64,000 nt of DNA from Bacteroidales bacterium (lineage in GTDB: Bacteria > Bacteroidota > Bacteroidia > Bacteroidales > Marinilabiliaceae), in contig JAKSLH010000009.1 in assembly GCA_024401335.1 (NCBI GenBank), positions 31,308-95,307 on the forward strand, read 5' to 3'. Of this stretch, positions 44,994-55,200 are shown piece by piece (the first letter of the stretch is position 1; each line of letters starts with the position of its first letter). The position numbers and the translations under genes are program-made. The notes under the pieces were generated by a model that did no database searches, was not told where the DNA came from, and saw only the letters and a program-made list of their open reading frames with translations.

Positions 44994-46943
44994 TTATTTT
45001 ACAAGCACTGTACCAGACCCTTCTGTGAGACTCAGCTTCACCTTTGAAGCATCCTTGACTGTCAGAGTCGTAAGGTTCACACCGCCGGTCTTGGTGTCGT
45101 CGGCATATACAGACAACTTATCACCCTTTGCAACGATGCCGGTCAGATCTACGGTCAGCTTAAGAGGCTCCTTCTGGGCACTTATGGCTGCAACGAACCA
45201 CTTGTCGGCCTTTCTGCGGGCGAGAACAACATATCTGCCAGGGTAGCCATCGATAAAGCGCACCTCATCCCATGTTGTTGGGACATCTCTAAGGAAGTCG
45301 AGACATACCTTTGGAGCATCGGTGAGATTGTTTGGAGCAAGGGCGAAGTTCTGTATAGGATTCTGGAACAATACTGATGTAGCCAATGAGAATGCGTCGG
45401 TTGTGCGACGTATATTGCCGCCAGCATTGGTTCTGTTCATTCTCTTGTTCAAGAAACTACCGCCATACTCCATGCAGCCAACCGAGTTGCGTATAAAAGG
45501 ATGAAGGCAGTCATTGAAGGCTTCATGGTCGCAGAAATCCTGACTGAATATCATATTTTCACTGGCGAGGACTGCTTCAGAGCCGACATAGTTAGGATAC
45601 ATCTTTTCCCATCCACGAGGCAATGTGCAGCCATGGAATATAACCATCAGGCCATAATCATCGGCATCGGACAATATCTCCTCATACAGACGCATTGTCT
45701 CCTGCTTGTCACCACCGAAGAAATCGACCTTGATGCCCTTGACACCTATCCTCTTCATCCACTTCATCTGCTGCTTACGCACAATAGAGTTATCCATGCA
45801 GTTGATAGGTCCCTGCACTATATCGTTCCAATAGCCCGACGAACTGTACCACAAGAACACCTCAACATTCTTGGTACGAGCATATTTCACGAGCTGCTCA
45901 ATCTTTTCACGTCCGATATTGAGGTCCCACCAGTTGTCGACAAGAACATACTGGAAGCCCATAGCAGATGCGAGATCGACATACTTTGTCTGGTCATTAT
46001 AGTTGATCGACTCGTCTTGCCACAATATCCAACTCCATGTACCTTTGCCGAACTTATATGTGTTCTGCGAAGTATATATCGGCTCTACGACATCGAGAGA
46101 AATAGTTGACTCAACGATAGGCTTGAGTGTGTTGCCTACAGTGATTGTTCTCCAAGGCGTATTGCCAGGCAGAGCGATAGCGGCATCGGCTGTACCAATT
46201 CCGTTGTTCTCCTCTGGCATAGGATAAGCTATTGTATAGACACCATCGTGATAATCCGACAAGTGAGATGCACAATAATGAGAATCGACACCCGTCTCGC
46301 TCAGCAGCAACCAGCCGTCGCCATTCACGCGGAAGAGACATGGGAATGTATATCCATGTCCGAAGAGGCTCTTATCTGTCATTGGAGCATCGGCCGCATA
46401 GTCCTCCTCATACGATGGCTTGGTGCGCTTCCACCCTATCATAGCATTGCTCTGAGGGCAAAGGAAAGTCGTAGTACCATGTGGCATACGGAAACCAGTA
46501 GTCTCAGACATCACACGAACCGACCCTGTAACGCCAGTCTTAGGCAATTCGTATCGGAAAGCCACGTCGTTATCAGACAAATGAAAACGCACATCCATTC
46601 TGAGGCTGTCAACATCTTTGAGATGCACAACGAGTTCTTTAGCGGCATGATTAACCGAGGACGTCTTACTACGGTCGAGTTGATAGCAGACATTAACATC
46701 ATGCTGTTCGCTGCCAATCATCTCGAGGCCATCGGACAAAGAGCCGATATTCATTTCGATGCCTAGAGGAGATTTGTCAAGCATAGCGACCCCATCGTAG
46801 GCGATGTCGTAGGACGCCTTACCATTGGCCACTTCAACGTTCACCTTCAGGCGTCCGTCAGGCCCCGTTACAGAAACGGCCTGCTGAGCATACGACATCA
46901 CACTTGTCATGCACAACAGGCTCCAAACCGTCACACATTTCAT
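44994..46943 (-). CDS. Glycoside hydrolase family 97, retaining alpha-galactosidase type
   Basis: A 649-residue exported enzyme (signal peptide to about residue 19, VMSYAQ) with the GH97 layout: N-terminal beta-sandwich (20-280), (beta/alpha)8 barrel (290-560) and a C-terminal beta-domain. The barrel has YVLVDNWWDL, GIKVDFFGGDKQ with D407, and GSEAV with E456. In retaining GH97 enzymes such as BT1871 an Asp at this barrel strand is the nucleophile, whereas inverting SusB-type alpha-glucosidases lack it. I therefore favour alpha-galactosidase activity. Periplasmic. A -7 motif TATCTTTG is upstream (46989-46996). Confidence 0.92.
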   Translation of the reverse strand: MKCVTVWSLLCMTSVMSYAQQAVSVTGPDGRLKVNVEVANGKASYDIAYDGVAMLDKSPLGIEMNIGSLSDGLEMIGSEQHDVNVCYQLDRSKTSSVNHAAKELVVHLKDVDSLRMDVRFHLSDNDVAFRYELPKTGVTGSVRVMSETTGFRMPHGTTTFLCPQSNAMIGWKRTKPSYEEDYAADAPMTDKSLFGHGYTFPCLFRVNGDGWLLLSETGVDSHYCASHLSDYHDGVYTIAYPMPEENNGIGTADAAIALPGNTPWRTITVGNTLKPIVESTISLDVVEPIYTSQNTYKFGKGTWSWILWQDESINYNDQTKYVDLASAMGFQYVLVDNWWDLNIGREKIEQLVKYARTKNVEVFLWYSSSGYWNDIVQGPINCMDNSIVRKQQMKWMKRIGVKGIKVDFFGGDKQETMRLYEEILSDADDYGLMVIFHGCTLPRGWEKMYPNYVGSEAVLASENMIFSQDFCDHEAFNDCLHPFIRNSVGCMEYGGSFLNKRMNRTNAGGNIRRTTDAFSLATSVLFQNPIQNFALAPNNLTDAPKVCLDFLRDVPTTWDEVRFIDGYPGRYVVLARRKADKWFVAAISAQKEPLKLTVDLTGIVAKGDKLSVYADDTKTGGVNLTTLTVKDASKVKLSLTEGSGTVLVK

Positions 46944-46988
46944 AGATAAAGATTAGTTCAATTAGATTTATATTCGTTTAACCATTGA

Positions 46989-46996
46989 CAAAGATA
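46989..46996 (-). promoter_or_regulatory. -7 element for the GH97 gene
   Basis: TATCTTTG on the minus strand, 46 bp before the start codon, within the divergent region shared with the carbonic anhydrase gene. Confidence 0.4.
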
Positions 46997-47039
46997 GATT
47001 AAATAATCTGAAAAGAGTACATCAAGCCATGAAAACGCA

Positions 47040-47047
47040 TACATTTG
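47040..47047 (+). promoter_or_regulatory. -7 element for the carbonic anhydrase gene
   Basis: TACATTTG on the plus strand, 51 bp before the start codon; no clear -33 element. Confidence 0.4.
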
Positions 47048-47098
47048 CGACGCTATTAAAAACCATATAGTACTAACAAATAAAACGCATTATTCATT

Positions 47099-47809
47099 AT
47101 GAAGATCTTAAGATCTACAATCGCACTTTGCGCAGCCGCCCTCCTTGTTTGCAGCTGCCAGCAGAAGAGTGCAAACGAGACATCAGAACCACTTACTCAC
47201 GTACTCCACGCCAATGATGTCGACCCACTCTCACCAGATTCAGTAATCGCAATCCTCAAGGAAGGTAACGACCGTTTCGTACAGAAGCAGGGCATGGTTC
47301 GCGACCAGTTTGAGATGATGAAGGAGTCGGCTGTTGACGGACAGCATCCACTCGCTATCGTTCTCTCATGCATCGATGCACGCGTTCCAGTTGAGACTAT
47401 CTTCGACAAGGGACTTGGCGACATCTTCGTTACCCGCGTAGCTGGCAACGTAGTAAGCCCTGACGTTCTCGGATCAATGGAATACGCTTGTGAACACACA
47501 GGAAGCAAAGTCGTTGTTGTCCTTGGTCACGAAAACTGCGGCGCTGTAGCATCAGCATGTGCAGATGTACAGGCTGGCAATATGACACAGATGCTTGCTA
47601 AGATCAAGCCTGCCATCGACGAACTTGGCGACTCTATCGATCATGCTTCTGCTGAATTCCAGAATATGGTGGTAAGCCTCAACGTAGACAACATGGTAAA
47701 CCGTGTTCGTGAGGAGTCGGCCATTCTCAAGGAATTAGAGGAAGAGGGCAAGATCAAGATTGTCGGTGCCGTGTTTAACCTCCACACAGGCGTTGTAGAG
47801 TTCAAGTAA
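47099..47809 (+). CDS. Beta-class carbonic anhydrase, lipoprotein
   Basis: A 236-residue beta-carbonic anhydrase (EC 4.2.1.1) with the zinc ligands C91, H144 and C147 and the D93/R95 dyad (SCIDAR and GHENCGA). Most beta enzymes are cytoplasmic, but this one has a lipoprotein signal (residues 1-20, LLVCSC, probably acylated at C20), placing it in the periplasm or on the surface. There it could hydrate CO2 or supply bicarbonate for fumarate-succinate metabolism at the envelope. The latter is inference. Monocistronic, with a strong terminator. Confidence 0.93.
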   Translation: MKILRSTIALCAAALLVCSCQQKSANETSEPLTHVLHANDVDPLSPDSVIAILKEGNDRFVQKQGMVRDQFEMMKESAVDGQHPLAIVLSCIDARVPVETIFDKGLGDIFVTRVAGNVVSPDVLGSMEYACEHTGSKVVVVLGHENCGAVASACADVQAGNMTQMLAKIKPAIDELGDSIDHASAEFQNMVVSLNVDNMVNRVREESAILKELEEEGKIKIVGAVFNLHTGVVEFK

Positions 47810-47836
47810 CAAAAGACCTATAAAACAAACATACTA

Positions 47837-47870
47837 GGCCGTTCCGATTTTCTCGGGACGGCTTTTTTTA
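47837..47870 (+). terminator. Intrinsic terminator of the carbonic anhydrase gene
   Basis: GCCGTTCCGA (47838-47847) pairs with TCGGGACGGC (47853-47862) including one G-T pair, followed by TTTTTTT. Confidence 0.85.
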
Positions 47871-47882
47871 TAGTAACATCAT

Positions 47883-48014
47883 AGTTCCTCCACGGTTCCT
47901 CCATGGTTCCTCCATAGTTCCTCCATAGTTCCTCCATGGTTCCTCCATAGTTCCTCCATAGTTCCTCCACGGTTCCTCCACGGTTCCTCCATGGTTCCTC
48001 CATGGTTCCTCCAT
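47883..48014. repeat. Twelve tandem copies of an 11-bp unit (minisatellite)
   Basis: Exactly twelve head-to-tail copies of RGTTCCTCCAY, identical except at the first (A/G) and last (C/T) positions. It lies between the carbonic anhydrase terminator and manA. On the minus strand the unit contains GGAGGAAC, a Shine-Dalgarno-like sequence. The minus strand is also open across it in one frame because 33 nt makes 11 codons, but I do not think it is coding. Near-perfect identity implies recent slippage, so copy number should vary between strains. Confidence 0.9.
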
Positions 48015-48150
48015 AAAAAGAGGCCTCCCAACAAAACGAGTTATCACTTTGACCGATTACTACAAACATTAGAAAAAATAGTATCATTCACATGTGATCA
48101 AAATATCGACATTTGCAACAAGATATAACCATTAACACAAACGGATCAAG

Positions 48151-49125
48151 ATGAAACCATACAAATTTGAGCCATACCTCAAGACGACCATCTGGGGAGG
48201 CTATCAGATAGCGCCCTTCAAAGGCATATATACAGCACAGCCCAACATAGGAGAATCGTGGGAGGTATCGGGTGTTGCTGGTCATGAGAGCGTAGCCATA
48301 GAGCGCGGCTTAGTCGATGACATCGATGTGGGCTTGAACCTGACACAACTCATAGACAAATACAAGGAACTGCTCGTCGGACATAAGGTATATAAGAAGT
48401 TCGGCAACAAATTTCCTCTGCTCATCAAGTTCATCGACTCACGACAGGACTTGTCTGTACAGGTGCATCCCGATGACAAACTGGCCATGGCGCGCCACAA
48501 CTGTGCTGGCAAGACCGAGATGTGGTATATCATCAAGAGTGATGTGGGTGCCAAGATCTACGCTGGATTGAAGAAGAGCATCACTCCGGAAGAATACGAA
48601 CGCCTGGCAACGATGGAGACAGAAGACGGTCATTCGCCGATGCAGGATATCATAGCCACGCATGAGGCGCATCAGGGAGACCTATATTTTCTGCCTGCGG
48701 GGAGACTGCATGCCATAGGGGCAGGAAATTTTCTAGCGGAGATACAGCAGACATCGGATATAACATACCGAGTATATGACTTTGGTCGAAAGGACGCACA
48801 TGGCAACCCACGAGAGCTACACATAGAAGAAGCGAAAGAAGCAATAGACTACCAGGTATGGCCCGAATACCGGACCTCATACGACAGCACGAAGCCAAAC
48901 TCACAGCTCATAAGCTGTCCCTATTTCAACGTCAACCGTGTTGTAGTGCAGGTAGCAGCAGAGATAGACTTCAAAGTCGATTCGTTTGTCGTAGTGATGT
49001 GCTTATGGGGAGAGGCCAACATCAACGGCGTCAAGGTGCGCCAAGGAGAGACACTTCTCGTGCCAGCGTGTGAGAACATACTCTACATCTTCGGCAACGC
49101 CACATTCCTCACCGCTACCATGTAA
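48151..49125 (+). CDS. manA: Mannose-6-phosphate isomerase, type I
   Basis: A 324-residue zinc enzyme (EC 5.3.1.8) converting mannose 6-phosphate and fructose 6-phosphate, which feeds GDP-mannose for surface polysaccharides or mannose use. It is the short Bacteroidota/Firmicutes form: YLKTTIWGGYQ, GESWEVSGV, then SVQVHPDD with the zinc-binding Gln and His at about 103-105, KTEMWYIIK with the Glu ligand, and FLPAGRLHAIGAGNFLAEIQQ, with the last His. The C-terminal cupin half is complete. The minisatellite lies 136 bp upstream. Confidence 0.95.
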   Translation: MKPYKFEPYLKTTIWGGYQIAPFKGIYTAQPNIGESWEVSGVAGHESVAIERGLVDDIDVGLNLTQLIDKYKELLVGHKVYKKFGNKFPLLIKFIDSRQDLSVQVHPDDKLAMARHNCAGKTEMWYIIKSDVGAKIYAGLKKSITPEEYERLATMETEDGHSPMQDIIATHEAHQGDLYFLPAGRLHAIGAGNFLAEIQQTSDITYRVYDFGRKDAHGNPRELHIEEAKEAIDYQVWPEYRTSYDSTKPNSQLISCPYFNVNRVVVQVAAEIDFKVDSFVVVMCLWGEANINGVKVRQGETLLVPACENILYIFGNATFLTATM

Positions 49126-49250
49126 AAGTACATTAAGAGGCAACATAATTGGCAAAATGCCCCATCCTGTATTAAATGGACAAATGATGTGTAATTTAAT
49201 GAGAATCAAAAAAAAACGTCATCATAACATTAGAAATCAACTAATCTCAC

Positions 49251-49258
49251 TATATTTG
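49251..49258 (+). promoter_or_regulatory. -7 element for the giant T9SS cargo gene
   Basis: TATATTTG 24 bp before the start codon, implying a very short leader; no clear -33 element. Confidence 0.45.
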
Positions 49259-49282
49259 TAAAATAATATTAATAACAATCCC

Positions 49283-52200
49283 ATGAAAAAGCCTTACGCG
49301 ATTTTAGCGGGCGTCCTAACATTAGGAGCCGCGACGCTCGTAGCTCAACAGCCATTAGGTGAAAAGTTGAGCAATCTGTTTCAAGACAAACAGGAGCAGG
49401 TCAACAATCAAAATGACCAAAACAATCAGAAAGAGAACAAGAGGGTCAGAAGACAAAAAGCAAAGAGCAACAAAGCTCTGCCAACTATCCAAGGCGTCAA
49501 CATCATCAAGCCTAGCAGCCTAGATATGATAGCCGAAGAAGGCCAGCAGTTGACCAAGACCATCACCTTGGAAAACGAACAGACTGAGACAGTTGACTAC
49601 ACAGCTTATCTAACGACAGAGCTAACCCCTACATTTTGTGGCGACAGCCATACTAGTTGCACAGACCTTTCAGCATGTGATGGAACATACATCTATTCAT
49701 ATGAAAGCAACAACAATCATTATGTTGTTTATGACATGGATTGGAATGTAGTTACAAACAAATATTATGAAGATGTAACTATATTTAATCCATATGGCAT
49801 GACCATAATCGATGGCAAGCTATGGATTGTAGACAGCCAAAAACGTGCGAAAGAATACGATTCTTCATTGGTTGCTACAGGACGAGGGTTTGAAATAGAA
49901 GCATCGAGCATCCAAGTAGGCTCAATGGGCAACCGCCTGTTGATTGCAGATCAAGAGGCCGAAGTATTCAAGGTATATAACACCGATGGCACTCTATACA
50001 AGACAATAAAAGCAGATTATATATTCTATAACGTAGATCAGGTTATATTCAACGAGGAAGAGAACATAGTCTATCTTTCAAATTGTAACAATTATATCGA
50101 TGCATATAAATATGACGGAGAGCAGTTCAGATATCTTGGCTATATAGAATACAACACAGATTTCTCCGCCATGTTCCAAAACGAAGGCGTTTATTACGCA
50201 TTCGAGTATAATACAGGTAAGATCATGAAGCTGGACACTGATTTCTTCAACATGATCAGATGCAACAAATATTCAATGGAATCAGGTCAGAGCGCCCAGA
50301 TTGTACTCAAATACACGCCAACGACAGGAAGATATATCGAAACAGAATTATACATAAAGAGTGGCGAGAGCAGTATTCATTATGACTTCACATGTGCTTT
50401 AGGAGGCAACCCATCATTTAAAGCAGACAAGGTGTCAATTGATTTTGGGAAAGTAATAGAAGGCACAATAGCCTATAATCAAGTCACGATAGAAAACACA
50501 GGAAAAGCAAGATTATTCCTAGAAGACTTCAAATGTGACAACGAAAATGTTTATATAGCGAAGAACACCGAACTTTCCACCGAAGACATATTTGTCTTTG
50601 ACATCAGATACGCTCCTAAAGCATCAGACGAAGTGCTTGACGACAATGTATCCATTACAATGGAAACCGCATCAGGCTCGGAAACCATGGATATAGCATT
50701 GTCTGGTCAAGGAATCGTTTCGCCAGCAATATCAGTCAACAAGACAGAAATAACAATAGAAGACCCTGTAAACTGCGGTGATGATATAGAGATATCGTTT
50801 GATATTACAAACAGCACTTCAACACCTCTTGAATACATAGTATCCGACGGACCGGGAAAGAAAGCACTCGTAATTACAGATGGCGTTGACATGAGCAATG
50901 AGGGTTCGAACACGATACAAGCCATCAAGGATTACTATCCAGTATTCAGCTACACGACATTCAGCAACGGAACAGAAGCAAGTATTAAAGAGGCGCTTAA
51001 AACATGCGGAGTAGTATTAATACCGGAGATAGAAAACAATACAAATGCATATTCTACCTATGCACCTGCGCTACAATCGTTTGTAAACGGAGGCGGTATA
51101 GCTGTCATCTGCGGATGTTATAGTACAAGCAATCTAAACTCAACGGGATTGTTGAATGCAACAAACTACAACAATACATATGGAAAAACTGTAGGCGTAA
51201 CGAATAAAAACAGATTAACCGAAGGGATTGAAAGTTATTCTTTGAGCAACGCTTCATATATCATCACCGATGAGACACTCACAGCCGACATAACATATAA
51301 CGATTATATCGTTGTAGGTCATAAGACTATGGGCATTGGTGAAGTAGTGTATATCGCAAACGACTTCTATGAATACAATGAGTCTAACGCACGAGTAATC
51401 GCCAATGCGGTTCGCTCGAGAGGGGGACAAGTTGCATCGGGAAGCGTCCCAGAAGGGACAGCTACAGTAAATGCTGTCATAAACACAGACAATTTGCCAG
51501 CAGGTGAGAATACAGTGCGCATTGCTATCCGTTCCAATGACACTGGAACCCCAGGAATAGAAATACCAGTAACCTTCACTTTGCAGAGCAAGCCTAAAGC
51601 AGCCGTTGAAGAGACAACACTTGATTTCGGAGCGGAAACCATAGGATCTACATTTGACAACCTGACAGCTACCATCTGCAATGTAGGCTGTGACGAACTG
51701 ACAATCAGTGGACACGAGATGTCGAATGAAGCATTTACAGCAAGCGGTATACCAAGTAGCATTGACGCAGGAGCGATAGTGGAGATAGAGATAGCATTTG
51801 CACCGACTGCTACAGGTGACTATAATGGCAAGTTAAATATCAGCACAGATGGTGGAGATATAGAGATATCCCTTACAGGCAAAGTAACACCTGCGCCAGA
51901 GATTGCGATTGAGAAGACCTCATATACCATCAGCGGAACTTTGTCATGCGAGAACAACACCGGTTCTGCAACAATCTCAATCACCAACAAAGGAGAAGCA
52001 ACAGGCCAAGTAAGAAGGATCTGTTCGGCAGAAGAAATTGTCAATATAGAACTATCGTCATTGAAGTCACTCATACCAAATTTCCATTCTATAGAAATGG
52101 ATGGTCACAAAAACTATATCGATGATGGTGGAAATGACATGTACGACGGAGGCAACTATCTCAGCACTGATATCGCATCATACTTCAACTATACAAATGG

Positions 52201-55200
52201 AACGATAGTATCAGGTGGTCCAATGGGCGCAAACGGAAAATACGTCACAAAGGCAGATGACGGTCTGTTCATGATGGCGGCAGAACTTGATGGAGTAAAA
52301 GAGTTCAGCATCACTGGCAACCTTGGCGCCGACGGGGATGGCCAACATGAAGGTTTTGAATATGACTTTGGTGATTACAAAGCATTCTGCACAAGGACAA
52401 TTGGAACATATGACCCAAGCATAAACCATATTATCCTTGTACCTTCTGACGACAACGTAACCCACACCTTCTTGACAAGCACTGAAGATGAGAATCACAT
52501 CATAAAAGGTCTTGACAACACAACCAGCATAGTCTACCTTCTATTCTCGTCCGAAAACGATGCTTCGGAGGAGACAATCAAGTCAGTAGCCCAAGCGCTA
52601 GCGAAACAGCTACCCGAACAAGGTGCTTCCCTTGTCATTCCACAGGGAGAGACATCAGAACTGACAATAACATTTGACGCCAGCAAATACACACCAGGCA
52701 ATCATAGCATTGTCATACCATTGGAAACAAACGACCCTCTAAACCGCAGAATCGACGTCACCGTGAACTTCACAACAGAAGGCACCTCGTCAGCAACTAT
52801 CTCAGAAGAGACAGTAGCGTTCGGCAACGTCGAAACAAGAAAGACGGCAATGAGGAAGTTGACAATAAGCAATACAGGTTGCAGTCCACTCATAATCACA
52901 GGCACAGAAACAACAGGTGACATGGGAGATGAGATAGATGTACTTGGAGAGATGCCATCGAAGATAGAGGAAGGCAACAGTGAAGACTTCTATCTGGCAT
53001 TCAGCACAAGCACTGCAGGTGACTATAGTGGGACACTTACAATTAAAACCAGTGGAGGAGATTTGACTGTATCAGCAAGCGGCAGTGGCATAGCAGCGCC
53101 ATCGGCAAGTGTTGCAAAAACCACAAGTGAAGTTACTGCGACATGCGGGGATGAAACAAAAGTTTCGTACAGCATGTCGAACAGCAGTGCAGCGACACTA
53201 GACTATGCAGTATATGACGAATCGGAGAAAGCACTTGTCATTAATTATGGAGCACCATCATATTATGTTAGCAATCTGACTACTGCTATAAGGAAATACG
53301 TTCCACACTTTAATTACGAGACATTCGACGCGAGCGCCCCAGAAGCTCTCTCAACAGCACTTGAAGGCAAGAGAGTTGTCATTATACCATCGATAACAGA
53401 CAGTTACTCATCAACATACTATGCATATTCGAAGGCGCTCCAATCGTTTGTCAACAACGGCGGACACGTAATTATATGTGGAACATATTATTATAGTACA
53501 ATCAATGCGACAGGACTTCTTAGTGTCACAGATAACCGATCTTATAATAATAATGAGACGGTATATGACTACACAGAGAATACGTACACATCAAATGTGC
53601 CATATATAACGATGACAGAATCGACATACGCAATTGACGAGCCGACATTGACAGCCGACATCACATATAACGGACATATTGTTGTTGGGCACAAGAGCTA
53701 TGGGAAGGGTGAAGTAGAATACATAGGATTCAACTACAACTATTATTACAACGCCCAATGTCAGCTTATTGCAAACGCAATAAACAGATGTTATGGAACG
53801 CCGATTGCATCAGGTTCTATCGCCAAAGATGAGAACAAGGAAATAGAGTTAACAATACCAGAAGATGTCGTTGCTGTTGATCGAAGCAAGACATTCTACA
53901 TGGTAACAAATGACCCTACACAAAGAGCCATCACTCTGACCGCGAACTGGACTGTAGAAGACGGAGACGCTGTAGCAGATCCATCTGCGAAAACATTCAC
54001 CTTCTCAGCGAACAAGGGAGAACGAGACACGAAAGTGTTGACAATCGGCAACACAGGTTGTGACGAGCTCACAATAAGTGGCATCAGCGACAAGAGTGAA
54101 GGATTTGACGACGTATTTACACTTTCAAGCGTACCTAGTGAAATTGCAGTTAACAGCAGTGAAGACATACAGATATCGTATTGTCCAGCTGCCGAAGGTG
54201 CAAATGAAGGCTCGTTCACGATCAACACAAATGCAGGCGACATTGTAGTAACACTCAACGGGCAGTGCACAGTACCTGCAGCGACTATTGAGAATACGAC
54301 AATCAACGTAAGCAAGACTTTAGGTTGTGGTGATACTGAGGCAACAGGAAGCATAACGATAAAGAATGATGGCAACGGACCATTAACTTTATCGAAAAAA
54401 TCTGTTGAGGAACTTGCTACAGCTGATTACTCAACAATTGCGTCAGTCATTCCTAATCAATATGCATTCGTATTGGATGGAGGCAGCAATTATATTCAAG
54501 ATGGTGGTAACAGTTGTGACATGTACGACTATGGCAACTATCTCAACACAAATCTAAAGTCGAAGTTCAATTACACCAATGGAGCGATTGTCAGTGGTGG
54601 TGCGATGGGCGCGAATGGCCGTTACTTCACATCATTCAACAACGGCATATTCGTCATGGGAGCAGAACTAGATGGAGTAACAGAGTTCAGCATCACAGGC
54701 GAACTTGGTGCAGATGGAAATGGCACGCGCAGTGGTTTTGAATTGAATGCAGGTAACTACAAAGCATTCTGCACAATACTGAACAACACAGGAGACCCAT
54801 CAGTGAACCATATCATCATTGTGCCTAATGACGAAGCAGTAACTCACGAATTTTCGTCAAATACAAACGTTGACAATCATTATGTCAGAGGCCTTGACAA
54901 TGTCAATGAATTGTACTATATACTCTTTGCTATAAAGAGAAATGAGAGTACAACTCAAGAGATAGTAGAGAATATTGTGAACGAATTCATCAACAATACT
55001 CTTATAGTACCATATGAGACAATAGAAGCCGGCGAGACAAAAGAAATAGAATTGTCGGTTACCATAGTAGGCATGCCAGAAGGAGACCACACAAACACCA
55101 TCACATTGATGACAAATGACACAGACAACCCAAGCGTTGACGTGACATTAAACTACACAATCGACTACAGCAACAGCGCTGCAGCGGAAGCAACGATAAG

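Noticed and set aside
47883-48014. CRISPR array
   Set aside because: Units of 11 bp are contiguous with no spacers and there are no cas genes.
47818-48087. 89-codon minus-strand frame made of an 11-residue repeat
   Set aside because: The frame is open only because 33 nt is three repeat units. It runs through the carbonic anhydrase terminator region and has no conserved flanks.
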